A stretch of DNA of 64,000 nt from positions 360,356 to 424,355 of the forward strand of contig NZ_ADVZ01000005.1 in the NCBI RefSeq assembly GCF_000178995.1, written 5' to 3'. Position 1 is the first letter of the stretch, and every line of letters starts with the position of its first letter. The position numbers were made by a program, and so were the translations under genes. The stretch is from Afipia sp. 1NLS2 (GTDB taxonomy: Bacteria; Pseudomonadota; Alphaproteobacteria; Rhizobiales; Xanthobacteraceae). Below are positions 54,215 to 63,367 of the stretch, in pieces. The notes beneath the pieces were generated by a model. That model did not search any database and was not told the DNA's origin. It was given only the letters and a program-made list of their open reading frames with translations.

Positions 54215-54910
54215 TCAGCCAAAGAGATGAGCAAGATAGAACGCGGCCGCCGCCGCGAGGCCGCCGACCAGCAAGGTCTGGAAACCGGATTTCACCACGC
54301 TGATCCCGGTCAGCTTGCCCTTGATGCTGCCGAAGGTGATTAACGCAACGCCCGTGCACAAGATCGAGTACAGCAGCGCCGTGTGAAGGTCGCCGGTGAT
54401 CATGTAGGGCACCAGCGGGACCAGACCGCCGATAAGATATGAGACCGCGATCGTCGCGGCACTGATCGGCGCGCGCTTTGGATCGGGCTTCTCGAGGCCG
54501 AGTTCGAAACGCATCATGAAGTCGACCCAGCGTTTCTTGTCCGCGGCCAGCGCCGCAACCACCGAGTCCAGCGCCGCGCCTGTAAGACCATAGGCACTGA
54601 AGATGTCACGCACCTCGGTGACCTCCGCCTCGCGCATGTTGTCGACTTCCCAGGCCTCGCGGCGCTCTTCCGAGGCGAAGTGCTCCTGATCGGTCCGGGC
54701 GGCGAGATAGCCGCCGAGCCCCATCGCGATGGCGCCGGCCACAATTTCCGCGAGACCCGCGGTGACGATGATCTGCGTCGAAGTCACCGCCGCCGACAAA
54801 CCGGCAGCCAGCGCGAACGGCACCGTCAGACCGTCGGCCATGCCGATCACCACATCGCGGACGCTTTCGGAGCCAAGAAAGTGACGTTCGACATGAGGGG
54901 TGGCAGGCAT
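54215..54910 (-). CDS. VIT/CCC1-family iron or manganese transporter
   Basis: 231 residues with five likely membrane helices. Family features are VIGMADGLTVPFALAAGLSA (about 21-40) and ETIAMGLGGYLAA-like segment VAGAIAMGLGGYLAARTDQE, a cytoplasmic metal-binding helical region (EERREAWEVDNMREAEVTEV) rich in Glu and Met, and C-terminal helices. Exports ferrous iron or Mn from the cytoplasm, as shown for the related MbfA, which carries an extra ferritin-like domain absent here. A perfect Irr-type palindrome lies 36 nt upstream, implying iron control. Confidence 0.9.
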   Translation of the reverse strand: MPATPHVERHFLGSESVRDVVIGMADGLTVPFALAAGLSAAVTSTQIIVTAGLAEIVAGAIAMGLGGYLAARTDQEHFASEERREAWEVDNMREAEVTEVRDIFSAYGLTGAALDSVVAALAADKKRWVDFMMRFELGLEKPDPKRAPISAATIAVSYLIGGLVPLVPYMITGDLHTALLYSILCTGVALITFGSIKGKLTGISVVKSGFQTLLVGGLAAAAAFYLAHLFG

Positions 54911-54945
54911 GGGCGCATCTCCGGATGTAAGGCGCCCAAGCTATA

Positions 54946-54960
54946 TTAGAAACATTCTAA
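54946..54960 (-). promoter_or_regulatory. Irr/ICE-like iron-control palindrome
   Basis: TTAGAA-ACA-TTCTAA is a perfect 15-bp inverted repeat matching the iron-control element bound by Irr in Bradyrhizobium and relatives. It lies 36 nt upstream of the VIT transporter start. Predicted to repress or activate the gene according to haem/iron status; direct effect not shown. Confidence 0.75.
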
Positions 54961-55009
54961 GTTGGAAGAGCATCTTGGTTCCCTGGCGCCCCCTCGCCAT
55001 TAACGATTT

Positions 55010-55036
55010 CTGGCAGCCGTCGTTTGTGAGTGCCAG
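55010..55036 (+). promoter_or_regulatory. CIRCE-like operator upstream of groES
   Basis: Right arm GAGTGCCAG (55028-55036) is perfect for the Bradyrhizobium-type CIRCE; the left arm CTGGCAGCC (55010-55018) matches CTGGCACTC at seven of nine positions; the 9-nt spacing is exact. Expected HrcA repressor site, somewhat degenerate. Confidence 0.65.
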
Positions 55037-55054
55037 AAAATTTGCTAAGGCCCT

Positions 55055-55083
55055 CTTGCCCGCAGCAAGGGGGCCGACTATCT
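55055..55083 (+). promoter_or_regulatory. Candidate RpoH (sigma-32) promoter for groESL
   Basis: CTTGCC at 55055-55060 and CTATCT at 55078-55083 with 17-nt spacing resemble the alphaproteobacterial heat-shock promoter. It lies 85 nt before the groES ATG and downstream of the CIRCE-like site. Prediction only. Confidence 0.5.
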
Positions 55084-55167
55084 CCCGGCAATGTCAGCCA
55101 TGGCACTCCATGAGGCTGACTGCCAATTCAAAGATAGATAGTAATTCCAATATCTTAGGAGGACTGC

Positions 55168-55482
55168 ATGAAATTCCGTCCGCTTCACGACCGCGTCGTG
55201 GTCAAGCGCATCGACGCTGAGGAGAAAACCAAGGGCGGCATCATCATTCCCGACAACGCGAAGGAAAAGCCGTCGCAGGGCGAGATCGTCGCCGTCGGTC
55301 CGGGTGGCCGCGACGAAGCCGGCAAGCTGATTCCGATCGACCTCAAGGTCGGCGATGTCGTGCTGTTCGGCAAATGGTCGGGCACCGAAGTGAAAATCGA
55401 TGGTCAGGACGTCCTGATCATGAAGGAAAGCGACATCATGGGCGTCATCACCGACGCCGGTTCGAAGAAGAAAGCCGCCTGA
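55168..55482 (+). CDS. groES: Co-chaperonin GroES (Hsp10)
   Basis: 104 residues; AGGAGG sits 6 nt before the [23 protein letters not shown], the mobile loop [20 protein letters not shown] and [23 protein letters not shown] are canonical. Heptameric lid of the GroEL chamber. First gene of groESL; groEL follows after 33 bp. Confidence 0.98.
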   Translation: MKFRPLHDRVVVKRIDAEEKTKGGIIIPDNAKEKPSQGEIVAVGPGGRDEAGKLIPIDLKVGDVVLFGKWSGTEVKIDGQDVLIMKESDIMGVITDAGSKKKAA

Positions 55483-55503
55483 GCACGTCTCCCCTCTCAT
55501 TAA

Positions 55504-57156
<1,653 letters not shown>

Positions 57157-57178
57157 GAATCCACTCCCACCAAAACGC

Positions 57179-57213
57179 AAAGGGCGCGGTGCAAACCGCG
57201 CCCTTTTTGTTTT
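57179..57213 (+). terminator. groESL terminator
   Basis: AAAGGGCGCGGT (57179-57190), loop GCAA, ACCGCGCCCTTT (57195-57206) continuing into TTTGTTTTC. A perfect 12-bp stem with a long U-rich tail; a very strong rho-independent terminator. Confidence 0.92.
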
Positions 57214-57246
57214 CCCGCTCAGTCTCGCTCAGCACTTACAAAATGC

Positions 57247-57274
57247 AAAACCCCGGCAGCGATACCCGGGTTTT
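57247..57274. terminator. Terminator of the small gene at 57.5 kb (bidirectional)
   Basis: AAAACCCCGG (57247-57256), CAGCGATA, CCCGGGTTTT (57265-57274). Almost the same 28-nt element recurs at 62013-62040. On the minus strand it follows the 78-residue gene. Confidence 0.7.
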
Positions 57275-57285
57275 GTTTGATGCAC

Positions 57286-57522
57286 CTACTTTGCAACCAC
57301 AGGCGTGCTGTGCGCAGCGCCCATGTTGCGTTTCGCAACAGGCACAGGTGGCGGGTTTAGTTCCTTGATCTTGAGAGTTGCCTCTGCCTGGGTGGCGTGG
57401 GGGCCGGTGACGAACGTCCCGCTTATCTTGGTGGTGTACCACCCCGACACGATGCCAAGCCGCAGCGCTTCCTCCGGTTTGACGTACCGTGACTGCAGTT
57501 CTTTCGTGGTCATATCAAGCAT
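57286..57522 (-). CDS. Small protein of unknown function
   Basis: 78 residues; GAGG lies 8 nt upstream of the ATG. Sequence MLDMTTKELQSRYVKPEEAL, then RLGIVSGWYTTKISGTFVTG, and a Pro/Val-rich tail (LNPPPVPVAKRN). No signal peptide or membrane span. I do not recognise a family. Its own terminator supports it being expressed. Confidence 0.55.
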   Translation of the reverse strand: MLDMTTKELQSRYVKPEEALRLGIVSGWYTTKISGTFVTGPHATQAEATLKIKELNPPPVPVAKRNMGAAHSTPVVAK

Positions 57523-57608
57523 TGAAATTCCTCACGTCCCCGCCGGACGTCTGGATGAAGTTTCAGAATCAATCGTTTGCGGAAAACAATCGAATCTCGA
57601 AATGAAAT

Positions 57609-57905
57609 TCAGCCTTCGCTGTCGAGCCGGGCGAAGTCCCGGAGAACAGAAGCCACCAGATCACGGTGGCGCGTGTCCTGCGCACTCAATGACGTGTAGT
57701 AGAGATTCAGAACGTAGCGCGCCTTCGCTGCTGCTTCGGACCACGACGCCACAGGTGCATCGAGCAGTTCCATCTCGATATGCAATTGCCGTTCGCGCAA
57801 ATTGGCTGCATGGGCTTCGGCCTCGACAACAATGCGGCGCAGGTCCGTGGCTTTTTGCGCGGCCATGCCGCGGTGGGAATCGAGTTCGACCGGATCATCG
57901 GGCAT
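57609..57905 (-). CDS. Small helical protein of unknown function
   Basis: 98 residues from the ATG at 57905, which overlaps the end of the upstream gene by 11 bp; a longer frame from 57941 is less likely. Predicted all-helical: MAAQKATDLRRIVVEAEAHAA, LRERQLHIEMELLDAP, WSEAAAKARYVLNLYYTSL, HRDLVASVLRDFARL. Probably a coiled-coil or four-helix protein. Co-translated with the upstream gene. Function unknown. Confidence 0.65.
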   Translation of the reverse strand: MPDDPVELDSHRGMAAQKATDLRRIVVEAEAHAANLRERQLHIEMELLDAPVASWSEAAAKARYVLNLYYTSLSAQDTRHRDLVASVLRDFARLDSEG

Positions 57906-58167
57906 TTGAGGCCACCGCGTCGCGATGCTGTGCATCGGCAAGAGCCACCGAACTGATCGAGAGCATTTCCATCGAACTCTGGTGCGGCGGCGCGCCCGGC
58001 ACCATGATCATCGTCGCGGTGCGCCGGTAGCAGGGAAACGACAGACCCTCGATCATTTCCTCGTCGGTCACGACCTCATAAGCGCCAGCCGGAAGCAAGC
58101 GCTCAATACCCTTGATACGCACCGGATGATTGAAGGTGACCGTCTCCCGCCGCGTCCTCATGGTCAT
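57895..58167 (-). CDS. Small protein of unknown function
   Basis: 90 residues from the ATG at 58167 (CAGGG 9 nt upstream); a GTG three codons earlier is possible. MTMRTRRETVTFNHPVRIKG, ERLLPAGAYEVVTDEEMIEG, FPCYRRTATMIMVPGAP. The beta-strand pattern with a single PAGAYEV turn resembles a small barrel or sandwich. No signal peptide. Overlaps the following helical gene, so both form an operon. Family not recognised. Confidence 0.65.
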   Translation of the reverse strand: MTMRTRRETVTFNHPVRIKGIERLLPAGAYEVVTDEEMIEGLSFPCYRRTATMIMVPGAPPHQSSMEMLSISSVALADAQHRDAVASNAR

Positions 58168-58367
58168 GAGAAGCACCCTGCAGCAACGCGATAGTCTGGC
58201 ATGCGTTAACTGTGCGCCTTTCCGAGGGGAATAGCCATGGGTTTATTTCAGGCAAATCGCGGCAGTTCGCGCGAATAAGGCAGCGGCGACATTGTAACTG
58301 GCGGATTGATGGCCACCTTGAGTCAACGCCTGGAGACTTCTTCAGGTGTGTTTTAAAGGATAGCTCA

Positions 58368-58496
58368 ATGTCGAATTCACCAGTCGTCGCTGCCGATGCT
58401 CCGAAGCCTGCTATCGCGCCGGATCAGGCCAAACCTGCGATGCCTCAGCAGAACCAGGAAAACAAGAGCGAGGCCACGCCCGCGCAACAGAAGTAA
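58368..58496 (+). CDS. 42-residue Pro/Gln/Ala-rich peptide
   Basis: ATG at 58368 with AAGGA 8 nt upstream. The peptide (MSNSPVVAADAPKPAIAPDQ, then AKPAMPQQNQENKSEATPAQ, QK) is entirely low complexity and hydrophilic, so probably disordered and cytoplasmic. A strong terminator follows within 30 bp, which supports a real small gene. No family recognised. Confidence 0.55.
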   Translation: MSNSPVVAADAPKPAIAPDQAKPAMPQQNQENKSEATPAQQK

Positions 58497-58523
58497 CATC
58501 TGCGGCAAAGTGAATTGACGGCG

Positions 58524-58552
58524 AAGGCTCGGCAGATTGCCGAGCCTTTTTT
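58524..58552 (+). terminator. Terminator after the 42-residue gene
   Basis: AAGGCTCGGCA (58524-58534), loop GATT, and TGCCGAGCCTT (58538-58548), a perfect 10-11-bp stem followed by TTTTTT. Strong rho-independent terminator. Confidence 0.9.
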
Positions 58553-58771
58553 GCTTGGAAAGCCTGCTCATCCTCTCGCGCGTTTCCGTACCATTGCGGC
58601 CCGGAATCCGGCCGATTCCGTCCAAAACCACAACCATGGCGCTTTGGCCTCACTTGGTCTAAGACAACGCCGCTTAATCCGCCGGGCGGATTTCTTAAAA
58701 GCACGCGGCGCGGCCCCATAAATGAGGCCCCTGTTCAATGTTCCCCCGGCCAAACCAAGATCGGCCATTAC

Positions 58772-60733
58772 GTGACATTCCCGACGATAAGTTCGCCGCT
58801 CGCCCGGGCCCTGGCGGAGCGCAACTACGACAAGCTCACTCCCGTGCAGACCGCCGTCCTTGCGGATGACGCCGCCGATCGCGACCTTCTTGTGTCCGCG
58901 CAAACCGGCTCGGGCAAGACAGTCGCCTACGGGCTGGCAATTGCAAAAAACCTTCTGGGCGATGCCGAGCGGTTTCCGCGCGCCGCGGCTCCTCTTGCCC
59001 TGATCGTCGCGCCGACGCGCGAACTCGCCTTGCAGGTCCATCGCGAACTGACGTGGCTTTATCACTATGCGGACGCGCGCATTGTCTCCTGCGTCGGAGG
59101 CATGGACCCGCGCCGGGAACAGCGCGAGCTTGCCGAGGGCGCTCACATCGTGGTCGGCACGCCGGGGCGGTTGTGCGACCATCTGCGTCGCGGCCGTCTC
59201 GACATCTCGGAGCTGAAGGCTGTCGTGCTCGACGAGGCCGACGAAATGCTCGATCTCGGTTTTCGCGAGGATATGGAGTTCATCCTCGAGACCACGCCGG
59301 AGACTCGCCGCACATTATTGTTCTCGGCGACTTTTCCACGCGGGATCATCACGCTGGCGAAGCAGTATCAGCAGCAGGCCTTTCGCGTCGAGGTCGCGGG
59401 CGACGAAGGCGGCCATGCCGATATCGACTATCGCGCCATCAGGATCGCGGCGAGTGATGTCGAGCATGCGACCGTCAACGTCTTGCGATTTTTTGAATCG
59501 CCAAGCGCTCTGGTGTTCTGCAACACCAGAAATGCAGTCAAGCATTTGCAGGTCGCTCTCATGGAGCGCGGCTTCTCTGTGGTCGCCCTCTCCGGAGAAC
59601 TGACACAGAACGAGCGCACACAGGCGCTTCAGGCGTTGCGGGATGGCCGAGCGCGCGTCTGCGTCGCCACCGATGTCGCCGCACGCGGCATCGATCTGCC
59701 GAACCTCGATCTTGTCATCCATGCGGACCTTCCGAACGACGCCGAAGTCTTACAGCATCGTTCCGGCCGCACCGGGCGTGCCGGCCGCAAGGGCGTGAGC
59801 GTCCTTTTAGTGCCGCCCGCGCGCAGGCGGCGCGCGGATATTCTGCTCAATCTCGCAAACATCGATGTCGACTGGAGCATGGCGCCGACCGCCGATGAAA
59901 TCCGCGAACTCGATCAGAAGCGCATGCTGCAGGATGATTTGTTCGCGCAGGAAGTGACCGCCGACGATCTGAACCTCGCGCGCGCCTTGCTCGCCGAGCG
60001 GTCGCCCGAGGATATTGCCGCCGCACTGGCGCGGCTGTACCGGGCGCGGCTTCCTTCGCCGGAGGACATTCTCGATCCCGGCCAAAATGCTGGCCGGTCC
60101 CGTGACGAGCGCGGCCGGGCCAAGGACGATCGATCATCGCGCGACGACGATCGCGGCACCGGATCACGGTCGAAGACGAAGAAACCATCAGCGCGCCACG
60201 GCATGGCGGAAGGCAGCGTGTGGTTTCGTGCTGCTATCGGGCGCAAAAAGAACGCGGAAGCGCGCTGGCTCCTGCCGATGATTTGCCGCCGGGGCGGCAT
60301 CGACAAGCAGGACATCGGCCGCATTCTGATTGGCGAAACCAGCACCGAGTTTGAAATTTCGGAGCGGGCTGCAGAATCGTTTGCTGCCAAAATCCGGCGT
60401 CCCGACAAGGAAGACAACATCCGCATCGAACCAATGGGAGATGCCCCTCGGGATCATGCACCGGCCGAAAAGCGGCCACATAAGCCACGGCGCGACGGCG
60501 ATGACACCGGCCACCGGGAGCGCCAGAACGACAAAGCGCGTGATGAGAGAGGCGCGAGGCACCACGGCCAATCCCATAGCGAAAAGGGTTCTGGATTTCA
60601 CAAGGAAGCAAATTTCAAGAAGAAAAAGCAACGCAAGGACCAGTCCGGCTATGCCGAACAACCGCAGCGTGGTAGCGCCCCACCTGCTAAACGCGCATTC
60701 GGGAAAAAGGCAACGAAAAAGCATCGCGGCTGA
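58772..60733 (+). CDS. DEAD-box RNA helicase with DbpA-like RNA-binding domain
   Basis: 653 residues, GTG start with weak RBS. Helicase motifs in order: Q motif near LTPVQTAVL, I AQTGSGKT, Ia PTRELALQV, Ib GTPGRLCDHL, II DEAD, III SAT, V ARGIDLP, VI HRSGRTGRAGRKG. After a linker, residues about 483-555 (EGSVWFRAAIGRKKNAEARW ... IRIEPM) match the DbpA RNA-binding domain that recognises 23S rRNA hairpin 92 in E. coli DbpA. The C-terminal 100 residues are Arg/Lys/Gly-rich and disordered. Likely ribosome assembly or cold adaptation; not exact DbpA because the core is CsdA/DeaD-like. Confidence 0.92.
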   Translation: MTFPTISSPLARALAERNYDKLTPVQTAVLADDAADRDLLVSAQTGSGKTVAYGLAIAKNLLGDAERFPRAAAPLALIVAPTRELALQVHRELTWLYHYADARIVSCVGGMDPRREQRELAEGAHIVVGTPGRLCDHLRRGRLDISELKAVVLDEADEMLDLGFREDMEFILETTPETRRTLLFSATFPRGIITLAKQYQQQAFRVEVAGDEGGHADIDYRAIRIAASDVEHATVNVLRFFESPSALVFCNTRNAVKHLQVALMERGFSVVALSGELTQNERTQALQALRDGRARVCVATDVAARGIDLPNLDLVIHADLPNDAEVLQHRSGRTGRAGRKGVSVLLVPPARRRRADILLNLANIDVDWSMAPTADEIRELDQKRMLQDDLFAQEVTADDLNLARALLAERSPEDIAAALARLYRARLPSPEDILDPGQNAGRSRDERGRAKDDRSSRDDDRGTGSRSKTKKPSARHGMAEGSVWFRAAIGRKKNAEARWLLPMICRRGGIDKQDIGRILIGETSTEFEISERAAESFAAKIRRPDKEDNIRIEPMGDAPRDHAPAEKRPHKPRRDGDDTGHRERQNDKARDERGARHHGQSHSEKGSGFHKEANFKKKKQRKDQSGYAEQPQRGSAPPAKRAFGKKATKKHRG

Positions 60734-60836
60734 TGCTTGCCTGCTGCGCAGGAGCTTCGACTTGCTTTAAAGAATGCCGGTCCGTTCACCTGTTGGTAGC
60801 TTGCCCGCTTCGATGATGGCGCGCGTCGTCTCGCCC

Positions 60837-61154
60837 CTACTCCTCCGCGTGCTTCAATATCCCCTTCAATAGCCCCGGAAACCGCGCGTTGAGGTCCGCC
60901 TCGCGCACGGTGTTCTGATGCTCCACGCCCTGCTTGGTGGTGTGGATCAGCCCGGCCTCGCGCAGCACGCGGAAGTGATTGGAGAGCGTCGATTTCGCCA
61001 TCTCCGGACACGGTGCCGCGGCCGAGCACGACAGGCTGCAATTCTTCTTCTCCAGCAATGACTTGACGATGCGCAGCCGCATCGGATCGGCCAGCGCCGC
61101 GAGCACGCCTTCGAGCGTGATGTCGTCTGTCGAGGGGTGAACGAACCGTGCCAT
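60837..61154 (-). CDS. ArsR-family transcriptional regulator
   Basis: 105 residues, winged helix-turn-helix of ArsR type: EGVLAALADPMRLRIVKSLL (15-34) and recognition helix region MAKSTLSNHFRVLREAGLIH (52-71). Two Cys pairs near 39-49 (CSLSCSAAAPC) could sense a metal or redox change, though this is not the standard ArsR metal site. Divergent from the SDR gene over an 83-bp gap that contains a perfect palindrome, so it probably controls that SDR and itself. Confidence 0.9.
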   Translation of the reverse strand: MARFVHPSTDDITLEGVLAALADPMRLRIVKSLLEKKNCSLSCSAAAPCPEMAKSTLSNHFRVLREAGLIHTTKQGVEHQNTVREADLNARFPGLLKGILKHAEE

Positions 61155-61186
61155 GAAAAAAATATAGGCGCCCTCTTGAATTGGTT

Positions 61187-61213
61187 CAATAGTTCAATAT
61201 TTCCGAACTATTG
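61187..61213. promoter_or_regulatory. Operator palindrome between the ArsR and SDR genes
   Basis: CAATAGTTC (61187-61195), 9-nt spacer, GAACTATTG (61205-61213), perfect 9-bp arms. A second pair, TTGAATT (61176-61182) and AATTCAA (61215-61221), flanks it, and GTTCAATA is tandemly repeated (61184-61199). Very likely the ArsR binding region. Confidence 0.7.
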
Positions 61214-61237
61214 GAATTCAACGCAGAGGACACTTCC

Positions 61238-61990
61238 ATGAGCAAGACACTGCAAGGCAAGGTGGCGCTGGTCACCGGGGCATCCAAGGGCATCGGCGCC
61301 GAAATCGCGCTGAAGCTCGCCGAGCAAGGCGCATCCGTCGCCGTGAACTATTCGTCGAGCAAAAAAGGCGCGGACGATGTGGTGGCGAAGATCACTTCCA
61401 AGGGCGGCAAGGCGGTCGCCGTCCACGGCAACCTCTCCGACCCGAAGGCCGCGAAAGCGGTGGTCGCGGAGACCGTGAAGGCGCTCGGGCCGATCGACGT
61501 TCTCGTCAACAATGCCGGCATTTACGAAATGGCGCCGCTCGAAGGCATCACGCCCGAACACTTCCACAAGCAGTTCGATCTGAACGTGCTCGGCCTTCTG
61601 CTGGTATCGCAGGAGGCGGCGGCGCATTTCAACCCGAACGGCGGCAGCATCGTCAACATCTCGTCCGGCGTCTCGACGCTGACGCCTCCGGGCTCGGCGG
61701 TCTATACCGCGACCAAGGCCTCGGTCGATGCGATCACCGCCGTGCTGGCGAAGGAGCTGGCCCCGCGCAAGATCCGCGTCAATTCGGTCAACCCCGGCAT
61801 GATCATCACCGAAGGCGTGAAGGCCGCGGGATACGATCAGGGCGACATGCGCCAGTGGGTGGAGTCGATCACCCCGCTCGGCCGCGTCGGCAAGGTGGAT
61901 GAGATCGCCAACACCGTCGCCTTCTTCGCCTCCGAGGGCGCGTCCTACATCACCGGCGAAACACTCCACGTCACCGGCGGCCCGCGCTAA
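61238..61990 (+). CDS. Short-chain dehydrogenase/reductase (FabG-like) under ArsR control
   Basis: 250 residues from the ATG at 61238, with AGAGGA upstream; an earlier TTG at 61211 lies in the operator and is rejected. Motifs: VTGASKGIGAEIALKLAEQ, NNAGIYEMAP, catalytic Ser in NISSGVS, YTATKAS (Tyr, Lys), and PGMIITEGVKAAG. Typical FabG-like SDR. The adjacent regulator and a downstream terminator make it a regulated single-gene unit. Substrate unknown. Confidence 0.93.
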   Translation: MSKTLQGKVALVTGASKGIGAEIALKLAEQGASVAVNYSSSKKGADDVVAKITSKGGKAVAVHGNLSDPKAAKAVVAETVKALGPIDVLVNNAGIYEMAPLEGITPEHFHKQFDLNVLGLLLVSQEAAAHFNPNGGSIVNISSGVSTLTPPGSAVYTATKASVDAITAVLAKELAPRKIRVNSVNPGMIITEGVKAAGYDQGDMRQWVESITPLGRVGKVDEIANTVAFFASEGASYITGETLHVTGGPR

Positions 61991-62012
61991 GCCGAAACAT
62001 CACGCAAGACAC

Positions 62013-62040
62013 AAAACCCCGGCAGCGATGCCGGGGTTTT
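62013..62040. terminator. Terminator, nearly identical to the one at 57247
   Basis: AAAACCCCGGC, AGCGAT, GCCGGGGTTTT, a perfect 11-bp stem between the SDR gene and the convergent channel-like gene. The same sequence, apart from one or two bases, lies at 57247-57274. Confidence 0.85.
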
Positions 62041-62048
62041 CGTGCGCC

Positions 62049-63137
62049 CTACCGCGTCGTGCCAAGGTAGCGAAACAGCGTGTCGCGCCACCAGTCGGAT
62101 TCGACGACCTCGAGCATCGCCACGTTCAGCCGCTTGCGCAGCGGGCTGTTGGCGCGCAGGGCGATCGCGTAACGCTGCGGCTCCAGCATCAGGTCCGTCA
62201 GGTCGACGGACGACAGGCCCTGCTGCCGGATCACCCAGGCCAGCAGCGGACGGTCATAGACCAATGCGTCGATCTTGCCCGCGCGCAGCGCATTGAGCCC
62301 GTCCTGCGGCGAGGGCCACAGCGAATGCACGATGCGCAGCCGCGACAGCCCGGTTTCCGATGACGTGCCCGCGGGTACGCCGACCTTGATCGACGACAGG
62401 TCGGCCACGGAGTTCACCATGCCGTGCAGCCGCTTCGTCGTCAGCGTCGAGGTGATGCCCGCGGTGAACACCGCGATCGCGATCACCGACGTCACCATCC
62501 AGATCATTGCGATGATACGCCCGGGCAATGTCATCGGCACGATGCCGCCCGCCGCGCGCTGCGTCATCGTATGCGTAGACCACCACACGCCGGATGAGAG
62601 GCCGCGCACCGCGCCGCCGCTAAAGCCGTCATTGGCCTTGCGCTCGAACAGCCAGATCAGAATGCCCGCGCCCACCGCGAGGCCAAGCAGGGTCAGCGCT
62701 GCCTGCACGAAGCTCCACGACGTGAGCGAGCGGATCACCGGCATCCAGTTCGAGATCCGGTCCGCCTGCACGGCGACGCCGGTGCCCGCGTAGAAATAGG
62801 ATGTCGTGAAATCCAGCGTCTGTTCGCGCTCGGCCGTGATGCTGATCGCGGAAATGGCGGCATCGAACTTCCCCGCCTTCACGCCGTCGAGGAGCGCCGG
62901 CACGGTGTCGGCCTCGACAAAGCGGTAATTCCACTTCAGCCGGTCGGCGAGATGCTGCCACAGCTCGATGCTGATGCCGCTCCAGTGCCCGTTCTCGTCC
63001 TTCATCGCGAAAGGCGGCGCAACCTTGGTGCCGATGACGAGTTCGCCACCCGTGGCGGAGGGCGGCGTCTGGCTCAGGCAAGGCGTTGTCAACAACGCGC
63101 CCAGCCCGGCAGGCAGCAGCGCAAGCCACAGCACCAT
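62049..63137 (-). CDS. Bacterial ionotropic-glutamate-receptor-like channel protein with a non-GYG pore loop
   Basis: 362 residues from the ATG at 63137; the N-terminus is a hydrophobic signal-like segment (MVLWLALLPAGLGALLTTPC) lacking basic residues, so the true start may lie upstream in the same frame. The layout is that of GluR0-type proteins: first lobe of a periplasmic binding domain (about 30-137), TM1 (142-163), re-entrant pore loop (about 180-204), TM2 (207-228), then the second lobe (about 240-345). In place of the K+ filter TVGYG the loop reads TMTQRAAGGIVPMT (190-203), so selectivity is unclear. Binds an amino-acid-like ligand, by analogy. Confidence 0.8.
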   Translation of the reverse strand: MVLWLALLPAGLGALLTTPCLSQTPPSATGGELVIGTKVAPPFAMKDENGHWSGISIELWQHLADRLKWNYRFVEADTVPALLDGVKAGKFDAAISAISITAEREQTLDFTTSYFYAGTGVAVQADRISNWMPVIRSLTSWSFVQAALTLLGLAVGAGILIWLFERKANDGFSGGAVRGLSSGVWWSTHTMTQRAAGGIVPMTLPGRIIAMIWMVTSVIAIAVFTAGITSTLTTKRLHGMVNSVADLSSIKVGVPAGTSSETGLSRLRIVHSLWPSPQDGLNALRAGKIDALVYDRPLLAWVIRQQGLSSVDLTDLMLEPQRYAIALRANSPLRKRLNVAMLEVVESDWWRDTLFRYLGTTR

Positions 63138-63367
63138 GGCAAACCCGCGCCTGAAAATTCCGCCCCGCCGTACAATGTTCAATATCAAGCTGCCCTGCCC
63201 CAAAATCGATTTGCGCGATGTTACGGGAACCGCGCGGGCCTGCCAATGCGGCTTGACTTGCGAAAATGACGCGCGGCGCGCTCTCCTGCCCGACGGCACC
63301 GCCGCGAACATCGCAACTATTTTAATGACCGGCGCTCATGCGCACCGCCCGCACGGGAGCAGACTTG

